Made by a program: the position numbers and the translations under genes. DNA of 64,000 bases, taken from contig CAKQTG010000001.1 in the NCBI GenBank assembly GCA_934276735.1, positions 1 through 64,000 of the forward strand, read 5' to 3'. The DNA comes from an uncultured Alphaproteobacteria bacterium. Lineage in GTDB: Bacteria > Pseudomonadota > Alphaproteobacteria > Rs-D84. A model generated the notes under the pieces. It did no database searches. It worked only from the letters and a program-made list of their open reading frames with translations, and had not been told where the DNA came from. How positions within the stretch are numbered: position 1 is the first letter of the stretch; each line of letters opens with the position of its first letter. Below are positions 8,113-18,909 of the stretch, piece by piece.

Positions 8113-11100
8113 CTAGATATCCAACAACTGTTGCTGGGTGTTTCCTTCGCGGGCCAAACGTTCTTCGCGTTCTTCGGCCTTGGCGATTTCACGGACGCGG
8201 CGGACATATGCACCGGTGCCGATTGGAATCAGACGACCAACAATCAGGTTTTCATTGATACCGACCAGTTTATCGGTCGCACCGCTGATTGCCGCATCAA
8301 CCAATACCTTGGTTGTCTGTTGGAACGATGCGTTCGATATAAATGAACGTGATGTCAATGATGCGCGGGTCAAACCGACCAAGACCTGAGAAGCTTCGGC
8401 CACTTTGCCACCGTCATGTGCAACGCGTGCATTTTCTTCTTCGAAATCAACACGGTCAACAACCTGGCCCATCAGGAATCCTGTATCGCCTGGATTTGTG
8501 ATTTCCACACGACGTGTCATTTCACGAATCAAGATTTCAATATGCTTGTCGTTGATGACCACGCCCTGCAAGCGATAAACCTGTTGAATCTGTTCGACCA
8601 TAAATGTCGCCAACGCTTTCTGGCCCAAGATACGCAAAATATCTTGTGGAACAGGGTCGCCGTCGACCAATTTATCGGCCTTGCGCACAACATCACCACT
8701 GCGCACCAACAGATTTGTTCCCTTTGGAACAGCATATTCAACCGGTGCTGTGCCGTCTTCGGGGTCAATGCGGATGATGATTTTTGACTTTGCATCTTCC
8801 AATTCGACTGTCCCGTCAATCTCTGCCAACAACGCAGGATTAGATGGGCGGCGAACTTCCAGTAATTCTTCAACTCGTGGCAGACCACCAGTAATATCGC
8901 CTGTCTTTTTCGCCTGGACAGGAATACGCGCCAGAACATCGCCCGCCACAACGGTTGCACCGTTTGCAACGTTCAGCACCGAATACATCGGCAACATATA
9001 TTCTGCAATCTTTTTCCCGCCCAACGAAATGACGTTACCGTTTGCGTCAACCAGACGGATTGCCGGCTGTAACGCCTTTTTGGTGTTCGCCTTCCAGTTG
9101 ATAACCTTGCGCGAAACGATACCGGTCATAGAATCAACTTCTTCCTGGTATGAAACGTTTTCGACCAGGTCATTAAAGCTGACGATACCGTCTTTTTCAG
9201 CGATGATTGTGTTGGAATATGGATCCCATTCTGCAACCTTGGCACCCTTTTCAACACTGTCGCCATCGTTGACAATCAACATTGCCGCATATGGCAACGC
9301 GCACGAGAATAACGTTTCACCCTTGTTATCAACAACGGCCAATTCGCCATTACGCGACAGGACAACAACACGTCCAGATGTGTTTTTAATTGTGTTGACA
9401 CCTGTCAGTTTGATTTTACCGGCAACTGGCACTTCGATAAAGTGATTTTCCGTGCCCCCGGCCGCAACACCACCAATGTGGAATGTTCGCAGTGTCAACT
9501 GTGTTCCAGGTTCACCAATGGACTGGCCTGCGATAACACCGACCGCTTCGCCAACATGGACCAGCGCATTACGCGACAAATCCATACCATAACATTTTGC
9601 ACACAGACCGTCACTGCAACATGTCAGAACACTGCGTACATCAACGGACGGCAGACCAGATTCATTGATTTGCTTTGCTGCAGTTTTGGTAATCAGTTCA
9701 CCGGCCGGAACGATAACTTCCTTGGTAATCGGGTGAATAATATCGTGTGCTGCCGTGCGTCCCAACACAACATCGCCCAGCGCAACCGACAGTGTTGAGC
9801 CCTGGTACACAGGTTTCGCCGTGATGTATTCGGTCGTGCCGCAATCGTGTTCGGTAATAACCGTATTCTGGGACAATTCAACCAAACGACGTGTCAGGTA
9901 ACCAGCAGACGCGGTTTTCAACGCGGTATCCGACATACCCTTGCGCGCACCGTGGGTGGACGTAAAGTATTCGGACATGGTCAGACCTTCTTTAAAGTTC
10001 GAAATAATAGGAACTTCGATAATCGAACCGTCTGGCTTCTGCATCATACCACGCATACCAGCCAACTGCTGAATCTGACGTTTGGAACCACGCGCACCCG
10101 ACAGAGCCATCATCAGAACAGAATTCCAATTTTCGCCCGTTGTCTTGCCCAGCGCGGCATACGCCAAGTCACCCAGTTTATCGGTTGTTTTCTGCCACAG
10201 GTCAATCAGTTTGTTGTGACGTTCACCGCCAGACAGCAAACCGTTCTGATACTGTGTTTCAATTTCTTCGGCCGCCTTTTCAGCATCGGCAATCATGTTT
10301 TTCTTTTCATCTGGGATGATAATATCATCAAAACCGATGGAAATACCACTGCGTGCTGCTTGTTCAAAACCAGTATTTTTCAAGTTATCCGCCAGCATAA
10401 TCATCGCCTTGTCGCCGCAACGTTCATATGTTGTCGCCAACAGTGCCTTGATTTCTTTGACCGGCATAACCTTGTTCACCAAATCGAACGGCATTTTGTC
10501 AGATTTCGGCAACAGTTCACCCAAAATCATACGACCGGCGGTTGTTTTGTAAATCTTGCCATTGATACGTGCAACGATTGGTGTGTGCAACGTAATAGAA
10601 TGATTTTCCAACGCCAACTTTACCTCGTCCATGTTGGCAAAGCGTGGTGATTTGTCAGTATGTTCACCATCAATCAGCGAAATGTAATATACACCCAACA
10701 CCATGTCTTGGGCCGGAACAATCATTGGTTCACCATTTGCCGGCGACAAAACGTTGTTCGACGACAGCATCAATGTGCGTGCTTCTAATTGCGCCTCTAA
10801 TGAAATAGGAACGTGCACAGACATCTGGTCACCGTCAAAGTCAGCATTGAATCCCTTGCAGACCAATGGGTGCAGACGAATTGCCTTGCCTTCTATCAAA
10901 ACAGGTTCAAATGCCAACAGTGACAGACGGTGCAATGATGGCGCACGGTTCAACAGAACAGGATGCTGGTAAATAACCTTTTCCAGGATTTCCCACACGA
11001 CATCTTCGCCGTTTTCAACCATTTTGCGAGCAGTCTTTAATGTATTTGCATAATCGCCCGCCAACAAACGTGCATAAACAAATGGTTTAAACAATTCCAG

Positions 11101-12222
11101 TGCCATTGTTTTTGGCAAGCCAACCTGGTGCAATTTCAGAGAAGGCCCCGACACAATCACCGAACGACCGGAATAATCCACACGCTTACCCAACATGTTC
11201 ATACGGAAACGTCCAGATTTACCGCGCAATGAATCAGACAGTGATTTCAGCGGACGACGGTTCTGAGAAACCATTGGACGTGCCTTGTGACCATTATCGA
11301 ACAATGAATCGACGGCTTCTTGCAGCATACGTTTTTCATTGCGGACGATAATATCCGGCGCGTGCATTTCAATAAATCTTTTCAAACGATTATTACGAAT
11401 GATAACACGACGATACAAATCGTTCAGGTCAGATGCCGCAACGTGGCCCGCATCCAATGTGACCAATGGACGCATATCTGGCGGGATAACCGGGATAATA
11501 TCCGGCAACATCCACGCTGGGTCGGTCTTGGAATCCAAGAACGCTTCGACCAGTTTCAATTGTTTGATTAAACCCTTGCGCTTCGCTTCGGATTTTGTTT
11601 CCGCCAATTCTGCACGCAGGCGTGTGCGTTCGTCACCCATATCCAGGTTGGCGATAATGCTGCGCACGCCTTCGGCACCGATGCCAACGCGAAACGCGTC
11701 CGGCCCGAATTCTTCGACGGCGTTTTGATATTCATCTTCGCTGATGACATCATACTGTTTCAGATTGGTTAAACCCGGTTCAATAACGATGTATGCATCA
11801 TACGAAATAACCTGTTCCAATTTTTTCTGGGGCAGATTGTTCAACAATGTGGCAATTTTACCCTCGCGCAGGAACCATGTGTGCGCCACAGGCATTGCCA
11901 ATTTAATATGTCCCATACGTTCACGACGCACGGACGAAGATCCAACCTCGACCCCGCAACGTTCGCAAACGACGCCACGGAATTTAATTCTTTTATACTT
12001 TCCGCATGCGCATTCATAATCTTTGACTGGACCAAAAATCTGCTGGCAGAACAGGCCTTCTGCTTCTGGTTTCAAAGAGTGATAGTTGATAGTTTCGGGC
12101 TTCTTTACCTCGCCATGGGACCAGGACAGAATTTCTTCTGGTGACGCGATGGTGATGCGCAGTGCGTCAAACTGTTCCTTGGTTTCAATTTGTCCGAAAA
12201 TCTTCTGCAACATATTGGTCAT
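8113..12222 (-). CDS. rpoC: RNA polymerase beta' subunit
   Basis: 1369 residues from the ATG at 12222, which has GAAAGGAG seven bases upstream; the longer frame to 12252 has no such site. The zinc-ribbon (CACGKYKRIKFRGVVCERCG), the catalytic NADFDGDQM with three Mg-binding Asp, the second zinc site around CCSDGLCAKCYG, and the trigger-loop region with TLRTFHIGG are all intact. It is the catalytic half of the core polymerase active site. It follows rpoB in the same operon. Confidence 0.98.
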   Translation of the reverse strand: MTNMLQKIFGQIETKEQFDALRITIASPEEILSWSHGEVKKPETINYHSLKPEAEGLFCQQIFGPVKDYECACGKYKRIKFRGVVCERCGVEVGSSSVRRERMGHIKLAMPVAHTWFLREGKIATLLNNLPQKKLEQVISYDAYIVIEPGLTNLKQYDVISEDEYQNAVEEFGPDAFRVGIGAEGVRSIIANLDMGDERTRLRAELAETKSEAKRKGLIKQLKLVEAFLDSKTDPAWMLPDIIPVIPPDMRPLVTLDAGHVAASDLNDLYRRVIIRNNRLKRFIEMHAPDIIVRNEKRMLQEAVDSLFDNGHKARPMVSQNRRPLKSLSDSLRGKSGRFRMNMLGKRVDYSGRSVIVSGPSLKLHQVGLPKTMALELFKPFVYARLLAGDYANTLKTARKMVENGEDVVWEILEKVIYQHPVLLNRAPSLHRLSLLAFEPVLIEGKAIRLHPLVCKGFNADFDGDQMSVHVPISLEAQLEARTLMLSSNNVLSPANGEPMIVPAQDMVLGVYYISLIDGEHTDKSPRFANMDEVKLALENHSITLHTPIVARINGKIYKTTAGRMILGELLPKSDKMPFDLVNKVMPVKEIKALLATTYERCGDKAMIMLADNLKNTGFEQAARSGISIGFDDIIIPDEKKNMIADAEKAAEEIETQYQNGLLSGGERHNKLIDLWQKTTDKLGDLAYAALGKTTGENWNSVLMMALSGARGSKRQIQQLAGMRGMMQKPDGSIIEVPIISNFKEGLTMSEYFTSTHGARKGMSDTALKTASAGYLTRRLVELSQNTVITEHDCGTTEYITAKPVYQGSTLSVALGDVVLGRTAAHDIIHPITKEVIVPAGELITKTAAKQINESGLPSVDVRSVLTCCSDGLCAKCYGMDLSRNALVHVGEAVGVIAGQSIGEPGTQLTLRTFHIGGVAAGGTENHFIEVPVAGKIKLTGVNTIKNTSGRVVVLSRNGELAVVDNKGETLFSCALPYAAMLIVNDGDSVEKGAKVAEWDPYSNTIIAEKDGIVSFNDLVENVSYQEEVDSMTGIVSRKVINWKANTKKALQPAIRLVDANGNVISLGGKKIAEYMLPMYSVLNVANGATVVAGDVLARIPVQAKKTGDITGGLPRVEELLEVRRPSNPALLAEIDGTVELEDAKSKIIIRIDPEDGTAPVEYAVPKGTNLLVRSGDVVRKADKLVDGDPVPQDILRILGQKALATFMVEQIQQVYRLQGVVINDKHIEILIREMTRRVEITNPGDTGFLMGQVVDRVDFEEENARVAHDGGKVAEASQVLVGLTRASLTSRSFISNASFQQTTKVLVDAAISGATDKLVGINENLIVGRLIPIGTGAYVRRVREIAKAEEREERLAREGNTQQQLLDI

Positions 12223-12262
12223 AAATTTTGCTCCTTTCAAGTCGCTGTTCAAAATGCTTTTG

Positions 12263-12288
12263 CCGTGACAGTGACTGCACCGTCACGG
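12263..12288 (-). other. Hairpin in the rpoB-rpoC spacer
   Basis: CCGTGAC (12263-12269) pairs with GTCACGG (12282-12288) between the two genes. It lacks a terminator T run on the coding strand, so it is more likely an mRNA-processing or stability element. Confidence 0.4.
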
Positions 12289-12297
12289 CTGGATTTT

Positions 12298-15200
12298 TTA
12301 GTCAATTTTCTTTGGTGTCATCGCCAGACCCAAACCACGCAATTCGCGAACGAACACGTTGAATGCTTCTGGTGTGCCGGTCTGGATATCATTGCTGCCG
12401 GATATGATGGCTTCATACATCTTGTTACGGCCGACGATATCGTCAGACTTGACAGTCAGCATTTCGCGCAGCAGGTGCGCCGCACCATGTGCTTCCAATG
12501 CCCACACTTCCATTTCACCCAAACGCTGGCCACCCATATGTGCCTTACCAGACAATGGCTGTTGTGTTACCAACGAATAGTTACCGATTGAACGTGCATG
12601 AATCTTTTCATCAACAAAGTGATGCAGTTTCATCATATACATAACGCCAACGGTAACTGGACGTGCAAATTTTTCACCCGTCATACCATCATACATCGTG
12701 AACTGACCGGATTCAGGCAGTTTTGCCAATTTCAGCATGCTGCGGATGTCTTCTGGGGTCGCACCGTCGAATGTCGGGGTTGCCATTGGAACACCATCGC
12801 GCAACAGGGCCGCTTCGGCACGGACATCTGTGTCGGTCATTTTTTCCAACTTGTCCGCGGTTTCTTTGCCGTAAATCTTGCCCATGATGGCACGCAGGTC
12901 GTCCGTCACGGCGCGTTTCGCCTTGACTTCTTCTAATACTTCGCCAATCTGCTGGCCCAGGGCGCGTCCCGCCATACCAAGGTGGGTTTCCAAAATCTGG
13001 CCGATGTTCATACGTGACGGCACACCCAACGGATTCAGAACGATATCGACCGGGGTTCCATCTTCCATGTATGGCATGTCTTCGATTGGAACAACCTTGG
13101 ATACAATACCCTTGTTTCCGTGACGACCCGCCATTTTATCACCAGGTTGCAATTTCATCTTGTGCGCGATATAGACCTTGACCTCTTTCAAGACGCCCGC
13201 GTTCAGCGAATTGCTTTCTGTTGCCTTGGAAACTTCGGCATCGGCCTTTTCGTTCAATGCCTTCAGTTTTGCAACATGCTGTTCACGCAGTTCGTCAATC
13301 TTGGCCTGGGCTTCTTTGTTGCGCACAACCATTTTTTTGATGTCGGCTGGCTTGATGCCTTCGAATACTTCGGCTGTCAATTTTTTGCCAACAAATGGTT
13401 TCAAGCTACCTGTGCCAGCGTCAATTGTTTCGCCTTCGGCAATCTGGAACACCTGGTCTGCAAAACCCTTTTCGATGATAGATGTTTCTTCATCGCGGTC
13501 TTTATTGATTTGTTCAATTTTTTGCAGTTCAATCATCTGGGTACGTTCGTCTTTCTTTACCCCATGACGGGTCAAGACGTTCACACCGATAACTGTTCCT
13601 TCTTCGTTTGGCCCCACGCGCAGCGATGTATCCTTGACGTTCAGTGCCTTTTCCCCAAAGATGTTGCGCAACAACGCCTCTTCCGGGGTCAGCAACGTTT
13701 CGGATTTCGGTGAAACACGACCGACCAAAATGTCGCCCTGTTTCACGCGTGCACCAACGTAAATGATACCGGATTCGTCCAGGTTTTTCAGTGCTTCTTC
13801 GCCGACGTTTGGAATGTCGCGAGTAAAACTTTCTGGACCCAACTGGGTATCACGAACTTTGAATTCTTTTTCAACGATTTTAACCGATGTGAACATATCT
13901 TCGCGGGAAATACGTTCGGAAATCACAATCGCGTCTTCATAGTTGTAACCACGCCATGGCACGAATGCGACCAACACGTTACGACCCAACGCCAATTCAC
14001 CATAGTTCATCGATGAACCGTCGGCAATGATGTCGCCCGCAGAAATACGGTCGCCAACCTTGACCAATGGTTTTTGGTGAATCAATGTTTCACTGTTGCT
14101 GCGTTCAAATTTTTCCAGGTTGTAAATATCAACACCGGTCACGACATTGCGGCTGTTCATACATTTAACCACAATACGATTTGCATCCACAGATTCAACA
14201 ACACCACTGTGTTTTGCAACCTTGCCGGTGCGGGAATCACGTGCAACCTCGCGTTCAATACCAGTTCCAACCAACGGGGCCTGGACACGCAATAATGGAA
14301 CACCCTGGCGTTGCATATTTGAACCCATCAATGCACGGTTCGCGTCGTCGTTTTCAACGAACGGAATCAAACCAGTTGCGATTGACACCACCTGGCGTGG
14401 CGCAACGTCGATTAAATCAACTTCTTCTTTTGGCACCATTGTAAATTCACCGTCAACACGTGCAGTCACGATATCTTCGGCCAATGCACCGTCCTTGGTT
14501 GTCGGTGTGTTACCCTGGGCAATTTTGTGGCCCAGTTCTTCGTCCGCGGTCAGATATACCATCTTGCCCGTGACACGACCATTTTCAACAACGTAGTATG
14601 GTGTTTCAATAAATCCGTATGGATTGACACGTGCATATGTCGCCATATGATTTATCAGACCAATGTTTGCACCTTCGGGTGTGTGAATTGGGCACAGACG
14701 ACCATAGTGTGTCGGGTGAACGTCGCGGACATCTATGCCAGCGCGGTCACGGTTCAATCCGCCCGGCCCCAACGCAGAAATACGACGCTTGTGTTCCAAT
14801 TCCGACAGCGGGTTATACGCATCCATAAACTGGGACAACTGGGACGTTCCCAAGAATTCAGCAACCAACGACATCAATGGCTTAACATTTATAACGTCCT
14901 GGGGTTGCATATTTGCAATGTTTGGCGACGACAGGCTTTCGCGAACCAGACGTTCAATACGAACCATACCAGTGCGGAAATTCTGTTCCAACAATTCACC
15001 AACCGCACGCACGCGACGATTTGACAGGTTATCAATATCATCAACGGTGTCTTTGTGATCGATAATGTTTGTTAACGTCTTCAAAACCGCCAAGAAATCA
15101 GATTTTGTCAGCAAACGTTCATCTTCGGGTTTTTTACCAGAATCAATCTTTAAACGTTTATTCATCTTGAAACGACCGACCGCCGACAGGTCATAAAACG

Positions 15201-16434
15201 CTGCTTCGAATCCCTGGCGCAGGAACAAGTTGATTGCCGCTTCCAGTGTCGGACGTTCACCCGGACGAATGATGTTATAAACTTCTATCAATGCTTCTTC
15301 GCGATTGGTTGTTTTATCCGCAACCAACGTGTTACGCATGTGCGCGGTAACCGTTGTGTTATCAATCGCAATCAGAGAAATTTCCTTGACACCCATTTTG
15401 TCCAAATCAGCCAAAACTTCTTCGGTGATTTCGGTTCCGGATTGGAATACAACCTCGTCCCCGGACATAATCGGGTCAAACAGATATTCACCAATTAGCG
15501 ATTCGGGCAAGACACCAAATTCTTTGGACGCAGATGTGATTTTTGCCATACGTTTTGCGTTCAGACGATCGCCCTTAGACGCCAAGACCTTTTTATCTTT
15601 TGGATTGATTAAATCATAATTCAAACGGTATTTATCCAGACCCGCAAATGCCGATGTTTCGCCCGCCCACATTTTGCCATCAAATTTCAGCGGAATGCGG
15701 TTATAGAACGCCGACAGAATTTCTGTATCACTCATTCCGCGAATTGTTGACTTACGTGGATCGGCGGCGAATTTCTTTTCATCTTCGGCGGCCGGCAAAC
15801 AACGTAACAGCACAGTTGCTGGAACCTTGCGACGACGGTCGATACGAACATAGATAACGCCCTTGGATTCTTCGAAATCAATCCAGCTGCCGTGTTCCGG
15901 GATAATACGCGCGGTGTATGTAATCGGGTTACCGGCGATTTTCGCTTCTTTGGTGGTTGCAAAAACGACACCTTGGGCACGATGCATCTGGGAAACAATA
16001 ACACGTTCAACGCCCGATGCGATAAAGCTGCCGCGTTCAGTCATCAACGGCACTTCGCCCATAAATATTTCTTGTTCTTTGATATCGCGCAACGTTTTTT
16101 TGCCGTCTTCGGCGATATCCCATAAAATCAATCTCAGCTTCAATTTCAGCTTGCTGGAATATGTCATATTGCGCAGCATGCATTCTTTTACGTTATATAC
16201 AGGTTTGTCCAACGTGTATTCCACAAATTCCAGGTCGGCAATGCCGGCATAGTCTTTGATTGGAAACATAGACGTGAACACGTTTTGCAGACCGATGTTT
16301 TTGCGGTTCTGCGGATCTACATCAGCCTGTAAGAAATCTTTGTATGAATTATATTGAATTTCAACCAGATCAGGAAGCGGAGTTTGCAAAAAACTTTTTC
16401 CAAAAGATTTTCTAAATTTCTGGATAACTGCCAT
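12298..16434 (-). CDS. rpoB: RNA polymerase beta subunit
   Basis: 1378 residues from the ATG at 16434, preceded by AAAGGAT; the longer frame to 16467 is unlikely. The rifampicin pocket reads LSQFMDAYNPLSELEHKRRI then SALGPGGL, keeping the Asp, His and Ser equivalent to E. coli D516, H526 and S531 but with A-Y in place of the usual Q-N after the Asp. The KMAGRHGNKG and GYNYEDAI motifs are present. It forms the catalytic core with RpoC. Confidence 0.98.
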   Translation of the reverse strand: MAVIQKFRKSFGKSFLQTPLPDLVEIQYNSYKDFLQADVDPQNRKNIGLQNVFTSMFPIKDYAGIADLEFVEYTLDKPVYNVKECMLRNMTYSSKLKLKLRLILWDIAEDGKKTLRDIKEQEIFMGEVPLMTERGSFIASGVERVIVSQMHRAQGVVFATTKEAKIAGNPITYTARIIPEHGSWIDFEESKGVIYVRIDRRRKVPATVLLRCLPAAEDEKKFAADPRKSTIRGMSDTEILSAFYNRIPLKFDGKMWAGETSAFAGLDKYRLNYDLINPKDKKVLASKGDRLNAKRMAKITSASKEFGVLPESLIGEYLFDPIMSGDEVVFQSGTEITEEVLADLDKMGVKEISLIAIDNTTVTAHMRNTLVADKTTNREEALIEVYNIIRPGERPTLEAAINLFLRQGFEAAFYDLSAVGRFKMNKRLKIDSGKKPEDERLLTKSDFLAVLKTLTNIIDHKDTVDDIDNLSNRRVRAVGELLEQNFRTGMVRIERLVRESLSSPNIANMQPQDVINVKPLMSLVAEFLGTSQLSQFMDAYNPLSELEHKRRISALGPGGLNRDRAGIDVRDVHPTHYGRLCPIHTPEGANIGLINHMATYARVNPYGFIETPYYVVENGRVTGKMVYLTADEELGHKIAQGNTPTTKDGALAEDIVTARVDGEFTMVPKEEVDLIDVAPRQVVSIATGLIPFVENDDANRALMGSNMQRQGVPLLRVQAPLVGTGIEREVARDSRTGKVAKHSGVVESVDANRIVVKCMNSRNVVTGVDIYNLEKFERSNSETLIHQKPLVKVGDRISAGDIIADGSSMNYGELALGRNVLVAFVPWRGYNYEDAIVISERISREDMFTSVKIVEKEFKVRDTQLGPESFTRDIPNVGEEALKNLDESGIIYVGARVKQGDILVGRVSPKSETLLTPEEALLRNIFGEKALNVKDTSLRVGPNEEGTVIGVNVLTRHGVKKDERTQMIELQKIEQINKDRDEETSIIEKGFADQVFQIAEGETIDAGTGSLKPFVGKKLTAEVFEGIKPADIKKMVVRNKEAQAKIDELREQHVAKLKALNEKADAEVSKATESNSLNAGVLKEVKVYIAHKMKLQPGDKMAGRHGNKGIVSKVVPIEDMPYMEDGTPVDIVLNPLGVPSRMNIGQILETHLGMAGRALGQQIGEVLEEVKAKRAVTDDLRAIMGKIYGKETADKLEKMTDTDVRAEAALLRDGVPMATPTFDGATPEDIRSMLKLAKLPESGQFTMYDGMTGEKFARPVTVGVMYMMKLHHFVDEKIHARSIGNYSLVTQQPLSGKAHMGGQRLGEMEVWALEAHGAAHLLREMLTVKSDDIVGRNKMYEAIISGSNDIQTGTPEAFNVFVRELRGLGLAMTPKKID

Positions 16435-16501
16435 GGGTCTCAATCCTTTTTTTTGTGCGTTTTGCAAACGAAACTATTTAATACTGTTTTTACGCCTTTG
16501 C

Positions 16502-16584
16502 GCCCACCGGGGAAAAATCCCCTGGTGGGCTGGCGTTTGCGCGGCAATGCCGTGACTTTTTTATTGTGTCGGGCGTCGCCCGAC
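16502..16584 (-). other. Two hairpins in the rplL-rpoB spacer (attenuator or RNase site)
   Basis: Downstream of the rplL stop, GTCGGGC-GTC-GCCCGAC (16568-16584) is followed on the minus strand by a longer stem, GCCCACC..GGGGA with TCCCC..GGTGGGC (16502-16530). In E. coli the same spacer has an attenuator and an RNase III site that set the ratio of L7/L12 to RNA polymerase. A similar role here is inferred from position. Confidence 0.5.
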
Positions 16585-16592
16585 GGGATGAA

Positions 16593-16958
16593 TTATTTCA
16601 ATTCAACCTTGGCACCTGCTGCTTCCAATGTCGCTTTCATTTTTTCAGCTTCATCTTTGGCAACAGCTTCTTTCACTGCCTTTGGTGCAGATTCGACCAA
16701 AGCCTTCGCTTCGCTCAGGCCCAAACCTGTCATTTCTTTGACAGCCTTGATAACAGCCAATTTGTTTGCACCGATTTCGGCCAAAACAACGTCGAATTCT
16801 GTTTTTTCTTCGGCGGCTGCGGCGGCCGGACCAGCTGCAACTGCAACTGCGGCGGCGGCGGAAACGCCCCATGTTTCTTCCAACGCTTTGGACAGTTCAA
16901 CTGCTTCCAAAACGGTCAATTTTGACAATTCTTCAACTAATTTCTGAATGTCTGCCAT
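16593..16958 (-). CDS. rplL: 50S ribosomal protein L7/L12
   Basis: 121 residues, normal length. An N-terminal dimerisation helix (about 1-30) is followed by an Ala/Gly-rich hinge (about 33-52) and the C-terminal domain with [20 protein letters not shown] and [16 protein letters not shown]. This stalk protein recruits translation factors to the ribosome and binds to L10, encoded next upstream. Confidence 0.97.
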   Translation of the reverse strand: MADIQKLVEELSKLTVLEAVELSKALEETWGVSAAAAVAVAAGPAAAAAEEKTEFDVVLAEIGANKLAVIKAVKEMTGLGLSEAKALVESAPKAVKEAVAKDEAEKMKATLEAAGAKVELK

Positions 16959-17007
16959 TTTTTAGCTCCTATTATTTTAGGTAAATCAAAATGTTGCCAT
17001 TTTGATA

Positions 17008-17484
17008 TTAATTTTTCTTTCCATACTCTGCAGAAACGCGGGCCAGGCGCGATGCTGGTTCGACCAAGATACGCGCGATAGTGCCACGGATTTCCAACAG
17101 GGATGGCAGTTTGGATAATTGCACAATGCCGTCTTTGTCCAAGACATCTGCGTCCATTTTACCACCAATGATGGTCAGGTTTGGATGTTCTTCGGCGAAC
17201 TTTGCCAAAACCTTGGTGACCGCCAGACCATCTGTTGCAACGGCAACTGCGGTCGGACGTTTCATCATTTCGGACACAGGTTCGAAATCGGTGTCTTTCA
17301 ACGCCAATTTCATCAAACGGTTTTTAACGACTTTGAAAACGGAAACCAATGGGCGCAATTCGTTGCGCAGGCTTTCCATTTCTTTCACGGTCAGACCGTG
17401 GTTTTCAACGACGAAAACACCATTTGCATCTTTCAAGGACGACTGCAACGCTGAAATCAAATCTGATTTTTCTTCGCGTCTCAT
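17008..17484 (-). CDS. rplJ: 50S ribosomal protein L10
   Basis: 158 residues. The L10 signature is seen in the ENHGLTVKEMESLRNELRP region followed by FKVVKNRLMKLAL. L10 anchors L7/L12 dimers to 23S rRNA and in many bacteria represses its own operon. A structured leader of about 200 nt separates it from rplA. Confidence 0.96.
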   Translation of the reverse strand: MRREEKSDLISALQSSLKDANGVFVVENHGLTVKEMESLRNELRPLVSVFKVVKNRLMKLALKDTDFEPVSEMMKRPTAVAVATDGLAVTKVLAKFAEEHPNLTIIGGKMDADVLDKDGIVQLSKLPSLLEIRGTIARILVEPASRLARVSAEYGKKN

Positions 17485-17494
17485 ATTTTATCCT

Positions 17495-17650
17495 TTACTT
17501 CCAGATTTCAGGGTTACCCCCGGAATCCCTGCTTTGTTAAACTTTCCATCCGGTTTCCCGGGATGGGGCTGTGGTTCCTGCCCCAAAGAATCTTTTCTTT
17601 GTCTATGATGGGAATTAAGTTGTTGCCAACACCATCAGTCTTGGACAGAA
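17495..17650 (-). promoter_or_regulatory. Putative L10 (rplJL) mRNA leader
   Basis: The 211-bp gap between rplA and rplJ can fold into several hairpins: CAGGG/CCCTG (17510-17532), CCATCC/GGATGG (17546-17566) and GGGGC/GCCCC (17565-17584). The last two overlap by two bases, so they could be alternative structures. In other bacteria this position holds the L10 autoregulatory leader. The assignment rests on position and folding, not on a covariance search. Confidence 0.45.
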
Positions 17651-17695
17651 ATCTCTACTTGTCGCGGTGCAACATTTGTCACACCGTAACATAAC

Positions 17696-18370
17696 TTATC
17701 TTACATCAACCTTCAAGCCAGGTCCCTGGGTTGTCGCAACAGACGCACCCAAGATATACTGGCCCTTGGACGATGCAGGTTTCACCTTTTTCAACTGGTC
17801 AACCAATGCGGTCGCATTTTCAACCAATTGTTCAGTTGTGAATGACATTTTTCCAATACCGGCGTGAATGATACCTTTCTTTTCCGCACGATATTCAATC
17901 TGGCCAGCCTTGGCAACCTTGACCGCTTCGGCAACGTTGTTTGTAACCGTGCCCAATTTCGGATTCGGCATCAGGCCCTTTGGCCCCAAGATACGTGCGA
18001 TTTTTGACATTTTTGGCATCATATCTGGTGTTGCAATAACGCGGTCGAAATTGATTTCGCCACCGGCAACCTTTTCAATCAGTTCTTCGCCACCAACAAC
18101 ATCTGCGCCCGCCTTTTTGGCATCGTCAGCACTGTTGACAGTAAATACTGCGACGCGGACTGTTTTACCTGTGCCGTTTGGCAGGGACAACATACCACGA
18201 ATATTCTGGTCAGCCTTGGTAACATCAATACCCAATCTGATTGCAATTTCCAAGCTTTCATCGAACTTTTTTGATGTGTAACCGCGCAGGGCCTCGATTG
18301 CATCAGCCAAAGAATACACTTTGTCTGTGTCCAGGTTTGCCCATGTTTTTTGTCTTTTTGTCAGTTTCAT
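17696..18370 (-). CDS. rplA: 50S ribosomal protein L1
   Basis: 224 residues. The L1 signature MPKMSKIARILGPKGLMPNP and the terminal KGQYILGASVATTQGPGLKV block are typical. It binds 23S rRNA at the L1 stalk and can repress the rplK-rplA mRNA. It starts 3 bp after rplK. Confidence 0.97.
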   Translation of the reverse strand: MKLTKRQKTWANLDTDKVYSLADAIEALRGYTSKKFDESLEIAIRLGIDVTKADQNIRGMLSLPNGTGKTVRVAVFTVNSADDAKKAGADVVGGEELIEKVAGGEINFDRVIATPDMMPKMSKIARILGPKGLMPNPKLGTVTNNVAEAVKVAKAGQIEYRAEKKGIIHAGIGKMSFTTEQLVENATALVDQLKKVKPASSKGQYILGASVATTQGPGLKVDVR

Positions 18371-18373
18371 ATC

Positions 18374-18805
18374 TTATTCCTCCACCTTTACGCCCATAGA
18401 ACGGCACTGACCCGCGACGATGTTCATTGCGGATTCAATGGTAGAGCAATTCAAGTCCGGCATTTTGCTTTCTGCAATCTGTTTTACCTGGTCTTTGGAA
18501 ATCGTTCCAACGAAATCACGCCCCGGCTTTTTAGAACCAGATTTCAGTTTCAACGCCTTTTTAATGTAATACGACACCGGCGGCAACTTCATAATAAATT
18601 CAAAGCTGCGGTCAGTATAAACAGTGATAATACATGGAATCGGCATACCCGGTTCTTTGTCGGCTGTTTTGTCGTTAAATTGTTTACAGAATTCTGCGAT
18701 GTTCACACCGTTGGCACCCAACACCGGCCCAATTGGTGGCGCAGGATTCGCTTGCTTTGCAGGGACGACTAATTTGACAATCCCTTTCAGTTCTTTCTTT
18801 GCCAT
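18374..18805 (-). CDS. rplK: 50S ribosomal protein L11
   Basis: 143 residues from the ATG at 18805, preceded by GGAGTG; a longer in-frame start at 18853 is unlikely because MAKKELKG is the family N terminus. The [19 protein letters not shown] motif is the L11 thiostrepton-loop region. L11 forms the GTPase-associated centre with 23S rRNA. Confidence 0.97.
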   Translation of the reverse strand: MAKKELKGIVKLVVPAKQANPAPPIGPVLGANGVNIAEFCKQFNDKTADKEPGMPIPCIITVYTDRSFEFIMKLPPVSYYIKKALKLKSGSKKPGRDFVGTISKDQVKQIAESKMPDLNCSTIESAMNIVAGQCRSMGVKVEE

Positions 18806-18909
18806 TTGTTCACTCCATTTCTTTTGGTTGTGTGGCGGTTCGATGTGGCGCATCTGCCGCCCGGATTTTTAGCGAAACCATTTCGCAAAAACCCAAAAAC
18901 TTTTTTTCT

